Source: Diphasiastrum complanatum
Taxonomy: Eukaryota; Streptophyta; Lycopodiopsida; Lycopodiales; Lycopodiaceae
DNA: 64,000 nt
Assembly: GCA_029204225.1 (NCBI GenBank)
Contig: CM055114.1
Coordinates: forward strand, 12,770,144-12,834,143
Direction: 5' to 3'
Part shown: positions 60,601 through 62,523 of the stretch, piece by piece
Layout: every line of letters begins with the position of its first letter
Position numbering within the stretch: position 1 is the stretch's first letter
Program-made: the position numbers and the translations under genes
The notes under the pieces: model-generated
Seen by the model: only the letters and a program-made list of their open reading frames with translations
Databases searched by the model: none
Told to the model about the DNA's origin: nothing

Positions 60601-61845
60601 ATAGAAACTATTGAGGTGTCTACTCCAACTTGAGTCTTATGCACACATGGGATGCACACTTGGCCACTTGGACCCAACTTGCACTCACTTAACTAGAAAG
60701 AAGGGTACAATGTATTCACAATTAGATTTCCCCCATGACAAATGTATAACATAAAACCTTATAAGTGCCTGGCCATTAGGAATAAAATAGGCATTATATC
60801 TTAGCACCTTACTACTCAATGGTATTGCTCCTAGAAGCTGATAGTTTGTTGTTTTTACTATAGCTGGTACATATTCTCGTTCTAGTTTTTCATGTTCATT
60901 GAAAGGTGAGGTAGATTAATTTCCAAATTTAAAATTGGCAAAGTCTTACAGTTGTTCATAACAGATGGCATAAATTGGAAAGTTTCGTAATTAGTATCGA
61001 CAAAACCAAACCCTTACTTCTATACACATTCATAAGAAATTTTAGAAACAAAGATTATACCAATCGTGCGATATGAACTCCAATTCCTTTTTATTTTGAG
61101 CGTAACACAATTTGTATTTATGCATTGGCAATAGTTGATTTTAAATGGCATCTTTGATTACATACACAAAAGCTTATATAAGTCAAGAGTCCTAAGAATA
61201 TCTTGGTTATCAAATCACTCCAAGTCTAGCATTCACATTTTCCTCAACTTTCTTGCCTCAAATGTATCTCATCATAACGATCTAACTCAAATCTTATAAG
61301 CCCGCAAGCCAAGAATTTCATCCGTGCTTCCTTTCCTAATATATTTACATGTGAAGGACTAGCTCAACAATGTATAAAAGAGGACTTAAAGAAAAATCTA
61401 CAAAAAAATATTACTAGAAGAGTAGAGTAAGAGGGTAGCTTCATCAATATGAAAAATGTTACATTGTTGAATTTGTTTTTTAAAGAAGAAATGCTACATG
61501 ACATTCATCAAAAAAAATCCATATAGAGAGTAGATATTTTCAAGATGATGGAAATATGTTAAACAAGTAATTCGTTCAAAAATCACTTAGGACACATATG
61601 ACATCGAAAAAACAATTTCTACAGAGCACATTTAGGTGAGCAACCAGAAGTTTAGATCTCCTCAATTATATTTTACAATAAAATCATATTTTCCACATGC
61701 CACAATCATCCTTACATTCTCTTCATTGCTATCAACACATGTTTGAGCTGCTTTGAAGCATTGGCAAGACAATTCTCTTCCCTGGTCTGCATCCCACACC
61801 CTCACTGTACAATCTTGACCACACGTCACAATAAACTTCCCTGCT
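14264..61845 (-). CDS. CFAP43: FAP43/FAP44-type axonemal WD40 and coiled-coil protein, 13 internal exons
   Basis: Gene model built by reading the minus strand. Exons: 61845-61677, 54585-54472, 50854-50638, 50194-50062, 47301-47084, 46960-46682, 43155-43029, 24825-24729, 24602-24495, 16858-16745, 16281-15604, 14648-14463, 14373-14264. Every border is AG/GT and all twelve phase joins agree, giving about 850 codons with no stop. The first six exons carry WD40-like repeats and the rest are charged coiled coil containing IKHECWDKM, RIKEMNARIRELQRLLG and EVKDEEIAFPKPVTEEDRL. WD40 followed by coiled coil is the layout of FAP43 and FAP44, which in cilia tether the inner dynein arm f/I1 head to doublet microtubules. 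The coiled-coil part reads more like CFAP43 than CFAP44 to me, from memory, so the symbol is provisional. In a plant this would act in sperm flagella. Start and stop codons are not in view. Confidence 0.66.
14463..14648 (-). CDS. CFAP43: CFAP43-like exon 12 (coiled coil)
   Basis: The acceptor is GGCATTGCAG and the donor ATTGAG/GTGATA, phase 0 both sides, 62 codons. It encodes LVEIRDRFNLKLEETRSSKR followed by RIKEMNARIRELQRLLG, a strongly predicted coiled coil of the type found after the linker in FAP43/FAP44 proteins. Confidence 0.78.
14863..15504. mobile_element. Non-autonomous hAT-like element, GAACCGTGG family
   Basis: The 642-bp element starts CATAGAACCC and ends AATTCTATG and is flanked by a perfect 8-bp duplication ATCCAAAC (14855-14862 and 15505-15512). 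Subterminal arrays of the word GAACCGTGG/CCACGGTTC and the variant ACGGTTC run about 14870-14950 and 15400-15495. The middle is a low-complexity AATTAATT and GAATCTGTAATTAC repeat. It sits in the 955-bp intron between coiled-coil exons. Confidence 0.92.
15604..16281 (-). CDS. CFAP43: CFAP43-like exon 11 (long, Ser/Asp-rich linker)
   Basis: The largest exon: 226 codons open throughout, acceptor TTTTTAG, donor ATGCAG/GTAACA, phase 0 both sides. It begins ELQACVLLRRVIHEH, passes through a serine, acidic and proline-rich and probably disordered region, and ends PVENLLYHSFDLISSKKKRM, where helical structure resumes. Confidence 0.78.
16745..16858 (-). CDS. CFAP43: CFAP43-like exon 10 (coiled coil with ECWD motif)
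   Basis: The acceptor is CTTCACAG; the preferred donor is TTTT/GTGATA, phase 0 in and out. It encodes VRLENVKKEILAERIKHECW and DKMSEAGRTSF. The conserved-looking ECWDKM stretch is the most family-specific part. An alternative donor GCTG/GTAGGA exists but its phase does not fit the next exon. Confidence 0.75.
17502..17884 (+). repeat. Gypsy 5' LTR
   Basis: It begins AGTTATGG and ends TTGTAACT, so the terminal inverted repeat is AGTTA/TAACT and not the usual TG/CA. It is close to the 3' LTR throughout. A TATATATAG box at 17740 is a likely promoter. Confidence 0.92.
17885..17896 (+). promoter_or_regulatory. Primer binding site (initiator Met tRNA)
   Basis: TGGTATCAGAGC directly follows the 5' LTR and is the standard plant retrotransposon sequence complementary to the 3' end of initiator tRNA-Met. 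Confidence 0.9.
17897..18550 (+). repeat. Gypsy leader with degenerate repeats
   Basis: A noncoding leader in the place where gag is expected. Variants of GATTCGGTAGCTGCTG, GCCCTACTACC and TCACTTTC recur several times between 17905 and 18430 at irregular spacing. Frames in it are short and unrelated to gag. Confidence 0.55.
18553..19140 (+). pseudogene. Gypsy aspartic protease region
   Basis: A frame of 195 codons contains the active site ALVDTGNTHSFIS (D-T-G) and downstream DIILDANWFSSLGTVVVDL, the flap and second-half segment of retroviral-type pepsins. The N-terminal 30 residues read like leader translation, so the true protein start is uncertain. A stop follows the protease. Confidence 0.8.
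19257..19691 (+). pseudogene. RT N-terminus fused directly to RNase H
   Basis: The 144-codon frame starts with the pre-RT motif PPLRDVTHHIDLILGATPPS and PYRMSKVERDALKKW, and then continues at once with RNase H residues FDIITDHQSLRYHFSQRDL and FHFDILYRPSKANTAADALS. The whole palm, thumb and first RNase H part (roughly 250 residues in normal gypsy pol) is gone without loss of frame. Junction at about 19408-19424. The copy at 58.4 kb has the same junction. Confidence 0.88.
19692..20704 (+). pseudogene. Gypsy integrase
   Basis: It contains the zinc-binding segment IRDCSFCARNKYSHAKSAG and the core WTDISMDFILGLPHTRRGHD, LSDQDSKFTSTFWTELMRIL and TANGQTEVLNRILEDYFQHF, giving the D, D and E catalytic positions, and then VGDMVYLQLR. 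Frameshifts near 19690, 19910 and 20170 break it, so it is not functional. Confidence 0.85.
20705..21060 (+). pseudogene. Integrase C-terminus with chromodomain
   Basis: After DRLSPITFRLQLPDSTRACD and FHVSLLRAAI the reading ends in a chromodomain-like FLVQWDGRPLEEATWEPIDV. An in-frame TAG separates the two parts at about 20967. A chromodomain here places the element among chromoviruses. Confidence 0.75.
21335..21341 (+). promoter_or_regulatory. Polypurine tract
   Basis: AGGGGAG lies directly against the 3' LTR start and would prime plus-strand synthesis. Confidence 0.75.
21342..21716 (+). repeat. Gypsy 3' LTR
   Basis: Same ends as the 5' LTR (AGTTATGG to TTGTAACT) with scattered substitutions and a few small indels. 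TATATATAAGG box at about 21579. AAAGC follows. Confidence 0.92.
21722..23440. other. Intron sequence, nothing recognised
   Basis: No gene or transposon motif seen. A tandem pair of CATAACCACCCTCGCAATGC units lies at about 22266-22314. Confidence 0.4.
23460..23835 (-). pseudogene. Copia 3' end: RNase H tail, polypurine tract, LTR start
   Basis: On the minus strand the reading NIFTKALAIDNHMRFNTSNL (about 23830-23775) is the typical last segment of copia RNase H. It is followed by AAGGGGAG (about 23740) and TGTTGGATTTCAACA, a common copia LTR start. The presumed LTR runs left to about 23460 with recurring ATCGA-containing words; its far end is not defined. Confidence 0.65.
23893..24160 (-). pseudogene. 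LINE endonuclease scrap
   Basis: The reading RGLPKFLGFSRFSAYRVESQ and GRGVTCLYRDPLDLRFHSR matches the endonuclease stretch of the LINE remnant at 12.2 kb (GLPEFLGYKWNLMYR, GGVAYLYRES). No other LINE domain is attached. Confidence 0.6.
24495..24602 (-). CDS. CFAP43: CFAP43-like exon 9 (coiled coil)
   Basis: The acceptor is ATATCTAG and the donor CAACAG/GTGAAC, phase 0 both sides, 36 codons. The reading includes LEQLSSLELIVDLELEAQL followed by a basic helix. It lies 126 bp after the previous exon. Confidence 0.72.
24729..24825 (-). CDS. CFAP43: CFAP43-like exon 8 (coiled coil)
   Basis: The acceptor is AATGCCAG and the donor AAAG/GTATCT, phase 2 in and phase 0 out. It encodes 32 residues of heptad-like helix including QTQMRNQIQKIRAEFVELFE. 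It follows the 18.2 kb intron that holds two hAT elements and several LINEs. Confidence 0.72.
24826..26470. other. Intron sequence, nothing recognised
   Basis: No coding or transposon motif identified. An inverted repeat CATTCCGATCC...GGATTGGAATG lies at about 26147-26188 and could be one end of another small transposon. Confidence 0.4.
26478..29150 (+). pseudogene. LINE ORF2 (RT to C-terminus) and 3' end
   Basis: The longest plus-strand LINE. Pre-RT FWREFIPRAPPLLLDDLHIW (26.6 kb), RT block DIDDLDSELLIHAADLLSPL, FRAHYSTTNHIFTLRAIIEE and WFVDFRKPST (27.2-27.3 kb), then an intact 269-codon frame with LLYADDVVLLSPTREGLQR (27.6 kb, the catalytic YADD) and the post-RT region to 28.3 kb. The C-terminus continues in shifted frames to 28.8 kb. 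The tail TTAATAAAGCTTTCTTTCTT is at 29117. Frameshifts near 26960, 27330, 27480 and 28340 kill it. No ORF1 precedes it, so it is 5' truncated. Confidence 0.88.
26893..27126 (+). repeat. 117-bp tandem duplication inside the LINE RT
   Basis: 26893-27009 and 27010-27126 are identical apart from about one base (CTTCTTGGTG against CTTCTGGGTG). The unit is 39 codons, so frame is kept across the duplication. Confidence 0.92.
29970..31858 (+). CDS. hAT transposase, exon 1 (BED-like finger, DUF659-like RNase H fold)
   Basis: An open frame of about 630 codons starts MVHSNLANLWDEVDIV. Residues 1-60 look like a BED zinc finger (VRCRYC, then RLKGHLLGARARDGG), but the last Cys/His ligand is not obvious. 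Residues about 80-290 are proline, alanine and serine-rich and probably disordered. Residues about 290-620 match the plant DUF659-type hAT catalytic fold, with SDGRTD as first aspartate site and VVTDNATNCIQMG as second, then VHTPCAAQGLHLLMGDIG. Donor GAGAG/GTAAGC. Transposases of this type cut and paste hAT elements in the nucleus. G/C-rich codon use contrasts with the AT-rich surroundings. Confidence 0.85.
31973..32318 (+). pseudogene. hAT transposase, exon 2 with one in-frame stop
   Basis: The acceptor CACCTGCAG joins in frame (reading PERMTELKFI). TGA at 31995-31997 then interrupts, after which the frame stays open for 107 codons through RWNYFHRSIHSVAHMLHPLF and LEADWLQYIHRVGPHIGL to WWTMFGSTYPSIQRLALRVL, the usual run-in to the hAT dimerisation region. 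Donor TCTCAG/GTATGC. A single stop suggests recent inactivation. Confidence 0.8.
32383..32559 (+). CDS. hAT transposase, exon 3 (C-terminal dimerisation motif)
   Basis: The reading AASVCERNWSTWALIHTRRR and NRLSVSQLEWLVF is the hAT C-terminal dimerisation motif; the glutamate in CERNW is the third catalytic acidic residue of the family. The 5' splice border is not certain: no acceptor in the expected phase 0 is visible before 32383. Donor TTGCAG/GTGATA is phase 0 and matches exon 4. Confidence 0.75.
32662..34293 (+). CDS. hAT transposase, exon 4: long acidic, proline-rich, AT-hook tail
   Basis: After acceptor ACCTTGCAG an open frame of 543 codons continues TKISDLERQVDLPTDS to a TGA at 34291. 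It is acidic at first, then dominated by proline, alanine and histidine with a near-exact unit AAPTAHPPPL repeated (33615-33705), then a basic cluster KRPRRPKGAPNKKGR and KRGRPRKTP (two AT-hook-like motifs, about 33975-34065), then a short acidic end. Most hAT transposases end soon after the dimerisation motif, so this tail is unusual. It could instead be a separate downstream gene, but phase and splice sites favour one transcript. Confidence 0.65.
   Translation, partial: TKISDLERQVDLPTDSTHPMPADDLGTQLMAEREGACRDERELGLEHREPPLYEADEPVSKDDQDEDEPIRVVFARSERDEAYDTGVGHTPRAGVIGASRGRGGTHATDYTGRRAGHTGGASGIPSYVDMMEEALDRGQTDLGLPSAAALMRASQSHRHFYDSTLEESPDDFDCTDWEAMPGPHSAEDEARDVPEDGAHDESQSPDHLYEDAQLDDLIADLDSEAQQMPSVRAPPSSLASMPYTKSQPEQLHEVPAVPPVPQRVYVRRTAPPVPPIPLRPAAPSSPSTFAAAGLHGRPPSVPRSSLAAPTSTDAPPVAAPTAHPPPLAAPTAPALAAPTAHPPPLAAPRMYQYRPPQRPFQYLSPLYLPPTGTAPPHLVPPPAAGPRAHTPRTYPPLSAAQGHPSLATLSQPAAAWAQPSQPGDLHGGDEALTAPLVRKRPRRPKGAPNKKGRAQKLPGKRGRPRKTPVAGRGAVLQPATAGVVGLACLGADAEADWEDEDDDSSPSDTQPMPVPDRHRYQLRESARGPELSPEHSSEFEAEH
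34841..35137 (-). CDS. Small charged coiled-coil ORF in the hAT element
   Basis: A minus-strand frame of 98 codons from ATG to stop, convergent with the transposase. It encodes MAEGEARRKLEEDVRRHNER, a helix rich in Glu, Arg and His, then an Ala/Pro hinge (APAVAPAPA), then a second basic helix RRQLIMVRERAARRRADQEA. It is intact and G/C-rich like the transposase. I do not recognise the family. It may be an accessory protein of the element or only a chance frame. Confidence 0.45.
   Translation of the reverse strand: MAEGEARRKLEEDVRRHNERHRKQEADIAEMLRETRQRHPELQIPAPAVAPAPAIELDLDEQIGMNFTRRQLIMVRERAARRRADQEAAPANREAERE
35155..35350. repeat. CTCTCACAGC-type short tandem repeats
   Basis: Units such as CTCACAGCCTCTCA and CTGGCTCTCTCACAG repeat irregularly upstream of the small minus-strand frame; on that strand it would form a purine-rich 5' leader. 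Confidence 0.7.
35441..35660. repeat. 84-bp minisatellite, about 2.6 units
   Basis: Units begin CCCCACATGCTGCACT near 35441, 35525 and 35609 and include GATTGGGTCCATGGTCTGCT and CCACAGTGCCCATGTG. The last unit is shortened. It lies between the small frame and the right end of the hAT element. Confidence 0.85.
36585..37745 (-). mobile_element. ORF1-only LINE derivative (half-LINE)
   Basis: On the minus strand: an ORF1 N-terminal part (37721-37281; Ser/Pro-rich, then a coiled coil with LRLFEYLNDHREKLASLLLV and LQKLDTSIQELKNKVAVIKS), a one-base frame change, and a second part (37206-36772). The second part has NVRVRGIPN, AWRPKDLDTLVVHFM and DEDLTFIQVQERKKARQEAL, like the RNA-binding and C-terminal domains of L1-type ORF1. 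Only about 180 bp later comes the LINE tail (ACGTTAATAAATCTTTCTTT). ORF2 is absent although the 3' end is complete. Confidence 0.7.
37828..39606 (-). pseudogene. 5'-truncated LINE ORF2
   Basis: The minus-strand reading starts at CRLGDILIAILLYADDVVLL (39600), just upstream of the RT catalytic YADD, continues through the same post-RT region as the 27.5 kb LINE (SSDWASISRLQITMLSRMIW at about 39.1 kb), and ends in the tail TTAATAAAGCTTTCTTTCTT (about 37845). Frameshifts near 39290, 38800 and 38640. It is close to the 27.5 kb copy and abuts a (CT)n tract at its 5' end. Confidence 0.88.
38591..38613 (-). repeat. Telomere-type (TTTAGGG)n insertion in LINE
   Basis: CCCTAAACCCTAAACCCTGA followed by AACC interrupts the LINE C-terminal region after the codons for ETGR, where other copies lack it. 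Confidence 0.85.
39605..39659. repeat. (GA)n microsatellite
   Basis: About 26 uninterrupted GA units at the 5' truncation point of the neighbouring LINE. Confidence 0.97.
40065..43028. other. Intron sequence, nothing recognised
   Basis: AT-rich part of the 18.2 kb intron. Short frames only; no transposon motif, tRNA or splice-supported exon seen. Confidence 0.45.
43029..43155 (-). CDS. CFAP43: CFAP43-like exon 7 (propeller to coiled-coil linker)
   Basis: The acceptor is CTCCACAG and the donor GCCAG/GTTTCA, phase 1 in and phase 2 out. It encodes a charged linker ending SHTLSILEKYEENAEAR, where the coiled coil starts. This 127-bp exon is isolated between introns of 3.5 and 18.2 kb; the exact phase match on both sides is the main support. 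Confidence 0.68.
43950..44470 (-). repeat. Chromovirus LTR, copy 1
   Basis: About 520 bp similar to 56670-57174. On the minus strand it starts TGTTATGCCCACG after the purine tract GGGGGGAAGAA. Shared blocks include TCAAACGGATCTAGCCCCCA and CAACTAGGAGTGAACTGTGA on the plus strand. It lies left of a chromodomain, so it is the 3' LTR of a minus-strand gypsy. The left border is approximate. Confidence 0.75.
44490..44650 (-). pseudogene. Gypsy chromodomain end
   Basis: The minus-strand reading RIVTEHVVRWKGHTDDDDSW and GGLRRNFPTF is a chromodomain (VRWKG-D-SWE pattern). It is followed by a stop, purine tract GGGGGGAAG and the LTR. The rest of pol is missing to the right. Confidence 0.75.
44651..46680. 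other. Intron sequence with a possible LINE 3' tail
   Basis: Mostly nothing recognised. About 45115-45225 resembles the LINE 3' end (AGATGTACTTCTAGTCTTAT, then a GGCTTTATTTTTCTCTTTCT tail) on the plus strand. Confidence 0.35.
46682..46960 (-). CDS. CFAP43: CFAP43-like exon 6 (last WD40 blades)
   Basis: The acceptor is TTATGCAG and the donor CATG/GTGAGT is near consensus, phase 1 in and out. The reading contains SVLLTGAEDGVLQLRKMV and then YDGYNGGITCVTVAGRRIFT with AGANGVLF. The second motif resembles the end-of-propeller segment I associate with the FAP43/FAP44 family (known family, from memory). Confidence 0.75.
47084..47301 (-). CDS. CFAP43: CFAP43-like exon 5 (WD40 repeat)
   Basis: The acceptor is GATGTTGCAG at 47302 and the donor ATAG/GTGATA, phase 2 in and phase 1 out. 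It encodes LLAIVVGKYYLEKEG and VIWGLGQDKKLHQYRLPDSL. A nearer acceptor at 47288 breaks the phase, so the longer exon was chosen. The following intron is 123 bp. Confidence 0.7.
47484..47909. mobile_element. Non-autonomous hAT-like element, GGGAACGCGTTCCC family
   Basis: The 426-bp element starts CATAGTTGCCAGGGAAC and ends TTCCCTGGTAACTG, an imperfect terminal inverted repeat. Flanking 8-mers ACATCAAT and ACATTAAC agree at 6 of 8. The palindromic word GGGAACrCGTTCCC recurs densely on the right side (47758-47900) and GGGAACGGGAAC on the left. It lies in the 2.8 kb intron between exons 4 and 5. Confidence 0.8.
48030..50060. other. Intron sequence with decayed LINE pieces
   Basis: 49440-49660 plus reads DIEDIQAEVFKIGKDITAL, then KKGMIVPLFSKDDPTNYSII, the early RT block of a LINE different from the others here. 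A minus-strand frame at 48850-48485 (KSAEIFFNFHKHKKPLKGSF) could be LINE pre-RT but is uncertain. Nothing else recognised. Confidence 0.45.
50062..50194 (-). CDS. CFAP43: CFAP43-like exon 4 (WD40 strand)
   Basis: The acceptor is TTTTGCAG and the donor ATCAG/GTTAGT, phase 1 in and phase 2 out. The reading includes FDDMFILVSLARGEIVKLKV, a beta-strand pair like those of other blades. The intron before it is only 443 bp. Confidence 0.7.
50638..50854 (-). CDS. CFAP43: CFAP43-like exon 3 (WD40 repeat)
   Basis: The acceptor is GTGCAG, phase 0 in, phase 1 out. It encodes a typical propeller blade with VMQISFNPAGSNIVAVSKLD and GKLFFLKTGASDMDELDLLG. The donor CATG/GTCTGA is the weakest in the model, but it is the phase-1 site that joins cleanly to the next exon (reading SHGSAGFDD). 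Confidence 0.7.
50910..52550. other. Intron sequence, nothing recognised
   Basis: AT-rich, only short frames, no motif or splice-supported exon found. Confidence 0.4.
52560..52960 (+). pseudogene. Copia integrase C-terminal scrap
   Basis: The reading DGKTPFEALFGRRPSVKFFK and IFGCTCHVNI is the copia post-core integrase segment, followed in another frame by RKVAISRDVLFNEG. Both ends are lost. It lies in the intron between exons 2 and 3, opposite in strand to the gene. Confidence 0.75.
52961..54470. other. Intron sequence, nothing recognised
   Basis: A GC-richer patch at 53850-54250 has no motif I can name. The minus-strand frame at 54221-54030 has no support from homology or splice sites. Confidence 0.35.
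54472..54585 (-). CDS. CFAP43: CFAP43-like exon 2 (WD40 strand)
   Basis: The acceptor is TTGTTGCAG and the donor AAAAG/GTACAA, phase 0 on both sides, 38 codons. The reading includes VINGSVSGDIHKMKLDSAGR, a beta-propeller-like strand pair. It is flanked by a 7.1 kb intron upstream and a 3.6 kb intron downstream. Confidence 0.65.
54590..56665. other. Intron sequence, nothing recognised
   Basis: A plus-strand frame of 159 codons at 56003-56482 is Lys/Asn/Gln-rich and AT-driven; I do not recognise it and judge it probably chance. Nothing else stands out. Confidence 0.35.
56670..57174 (-). repeat. Chromovirus LTR, copy 2
   Basis: It shares TCAAACGGATCTAGCCCCCA, CAACTAGGAGTGAACTGTGA and AACGTGGGC with copy 1 at 43950-44470, in the same orientation. 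No internal gypsy sequence is attached, so it is a solo or fragment LTR. Confidence 0.75.
57225..57646 (+). pseudogene. LINE ORF2 scrap (pre-RT)
   Basis: The reading FWHEFIPCAPPPLLDDLHMW, IFISPRPSEITFFT and LESELLIHTTTLYSLILATL matches the 26.6-26.9 kb LINE in order. It is cut at 57646 by the end of the second RT-less gypsy copy. Confidence 0.72.
57647..59243 (-). mobile_element. Second RT-less gypsy copy, truncated
   Basis: On the minus strand: gag tail GAFGSMFGLPSYSTSPYGSP, protease with ALVDTGSTHSFICSY (about 59045), the same RT/RNase H fusion (PYRMSNVERDALKKW, then FDINTDHQSLCYLFSQRDL), and integrase zinc region and core start (IRDCPFCAQNKYSHAKSAS, WTDISMDF). It then jumps from integrase to the last about 50 bp of an LTR ending GTAACT at 57647. 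The 262-codon frame 58521-57733 crosses the fusion without a stop. The 5' LTR, most of the 3' LTR and the integrase C-terminus are missing. Confidence 0.88.
59244..61676. other. Intron sequence with a LINE 3' tail
   Basis: 59830-59905 plus resembles the LINE 3' end (AAGATGTACTTTCCAATCTT, then ATTAATAATGCTTTCTTTCT). The rest shows no gene, transposon protein or splice-supported exon. Confidence 0.45.
61677..61845 (-). CDS. CFAP43: CFAP43-like exon 1 of those visible (WD40 repeat)
   Basis: The acceptor is a pyrimidine-rich tract ending TTCAG at 61846; the donor is ATT/GTAAAA. It enters in phase 2 and leaves in phase 0. It encodes 56 residues including GKFIVTCGQDCTVRVWDADQ, a classic WD40 strand-turn ending in VWD, followed by a cysteine-rich stretch and VACGKYDFI. 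Upstream exons must lie beyond the right edge; I saw none between 61850 and 62215. Confidence 0.75.
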
Positions 61846-62214
61846 CTGAATTTTCAAACAAGAAAGAATCAGTATCTCATAAATGTAGCAAGGCACAAGG
61901 TACTCTTAGCAATTGTCACTATCTAAAATATCAACTTAAATTCTCTTCAATAGGATCCATTTCTTGCTACCACAAACATTGATGTTGACATACAGCAAAA
62001 AAAAATCGCCCTGCCCCCAACCGTCCAAACTCTTTGTGTCTCTATCTATATCAAAAATATCAAGGTTGTTTCACTATTGGCTTTAGAATCACTCTTTAAT
62101 AAGCTCCACTTCGAGTTTTCAAGGCTTTCATCTTTGTTACTATTCATGATTGTGAGAAATAAGTTCCTTATTATAACATTCTTGAACCCTAATTCAAACC
62201 ATCATACTTGAGGC

Positions 62215-62468
62215 TATACTATTGTTCAGCCCAGACATGAGGGTCCGGGCCGGACGCGGCCTTTTCGCATCCATGTCCGACGCCCGGACCCGGACGCGTC
62301 CAACCCCCGGACGCGGGGTCGGACGCGTCCCAAATAAAAAAATTTCTGGACACGTACGCGTCCGGGCCCCAGATGCGTTTTTTGTATTTATTTTTTTTTA
62401 AAAAGGGCGCGCGGGCAGCGGAACAGTCCACAGAAGCCCGAGAAGGACAGAGGAGAGAAAGAGGGCGG

Positions 62469-62470
<2 letters not shown>
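62215..62470. repeat. GC-rich palindromic repeat, GGACGCGTCC word
   Basis: Variants of GGACGCGTCC, CCGGACGCG and GTCCGGGCC are repeated at 62245-62375, then an A/T tract and a G/C-rich purine stretch. It resembles one end of the other hAT-like elements here but its terminus and the second end are not in view (a LINE follows). Confidence 0.5.

Positions 62471-62521
<51 letters not shown>
62471..62521. repeat. (GA)n microsatellite
   Basis: About 25 GA units directly against the LINE 3' tail at 62522. Confidence 0.97.
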
Positions 62522-62523
<2 letters not shown>

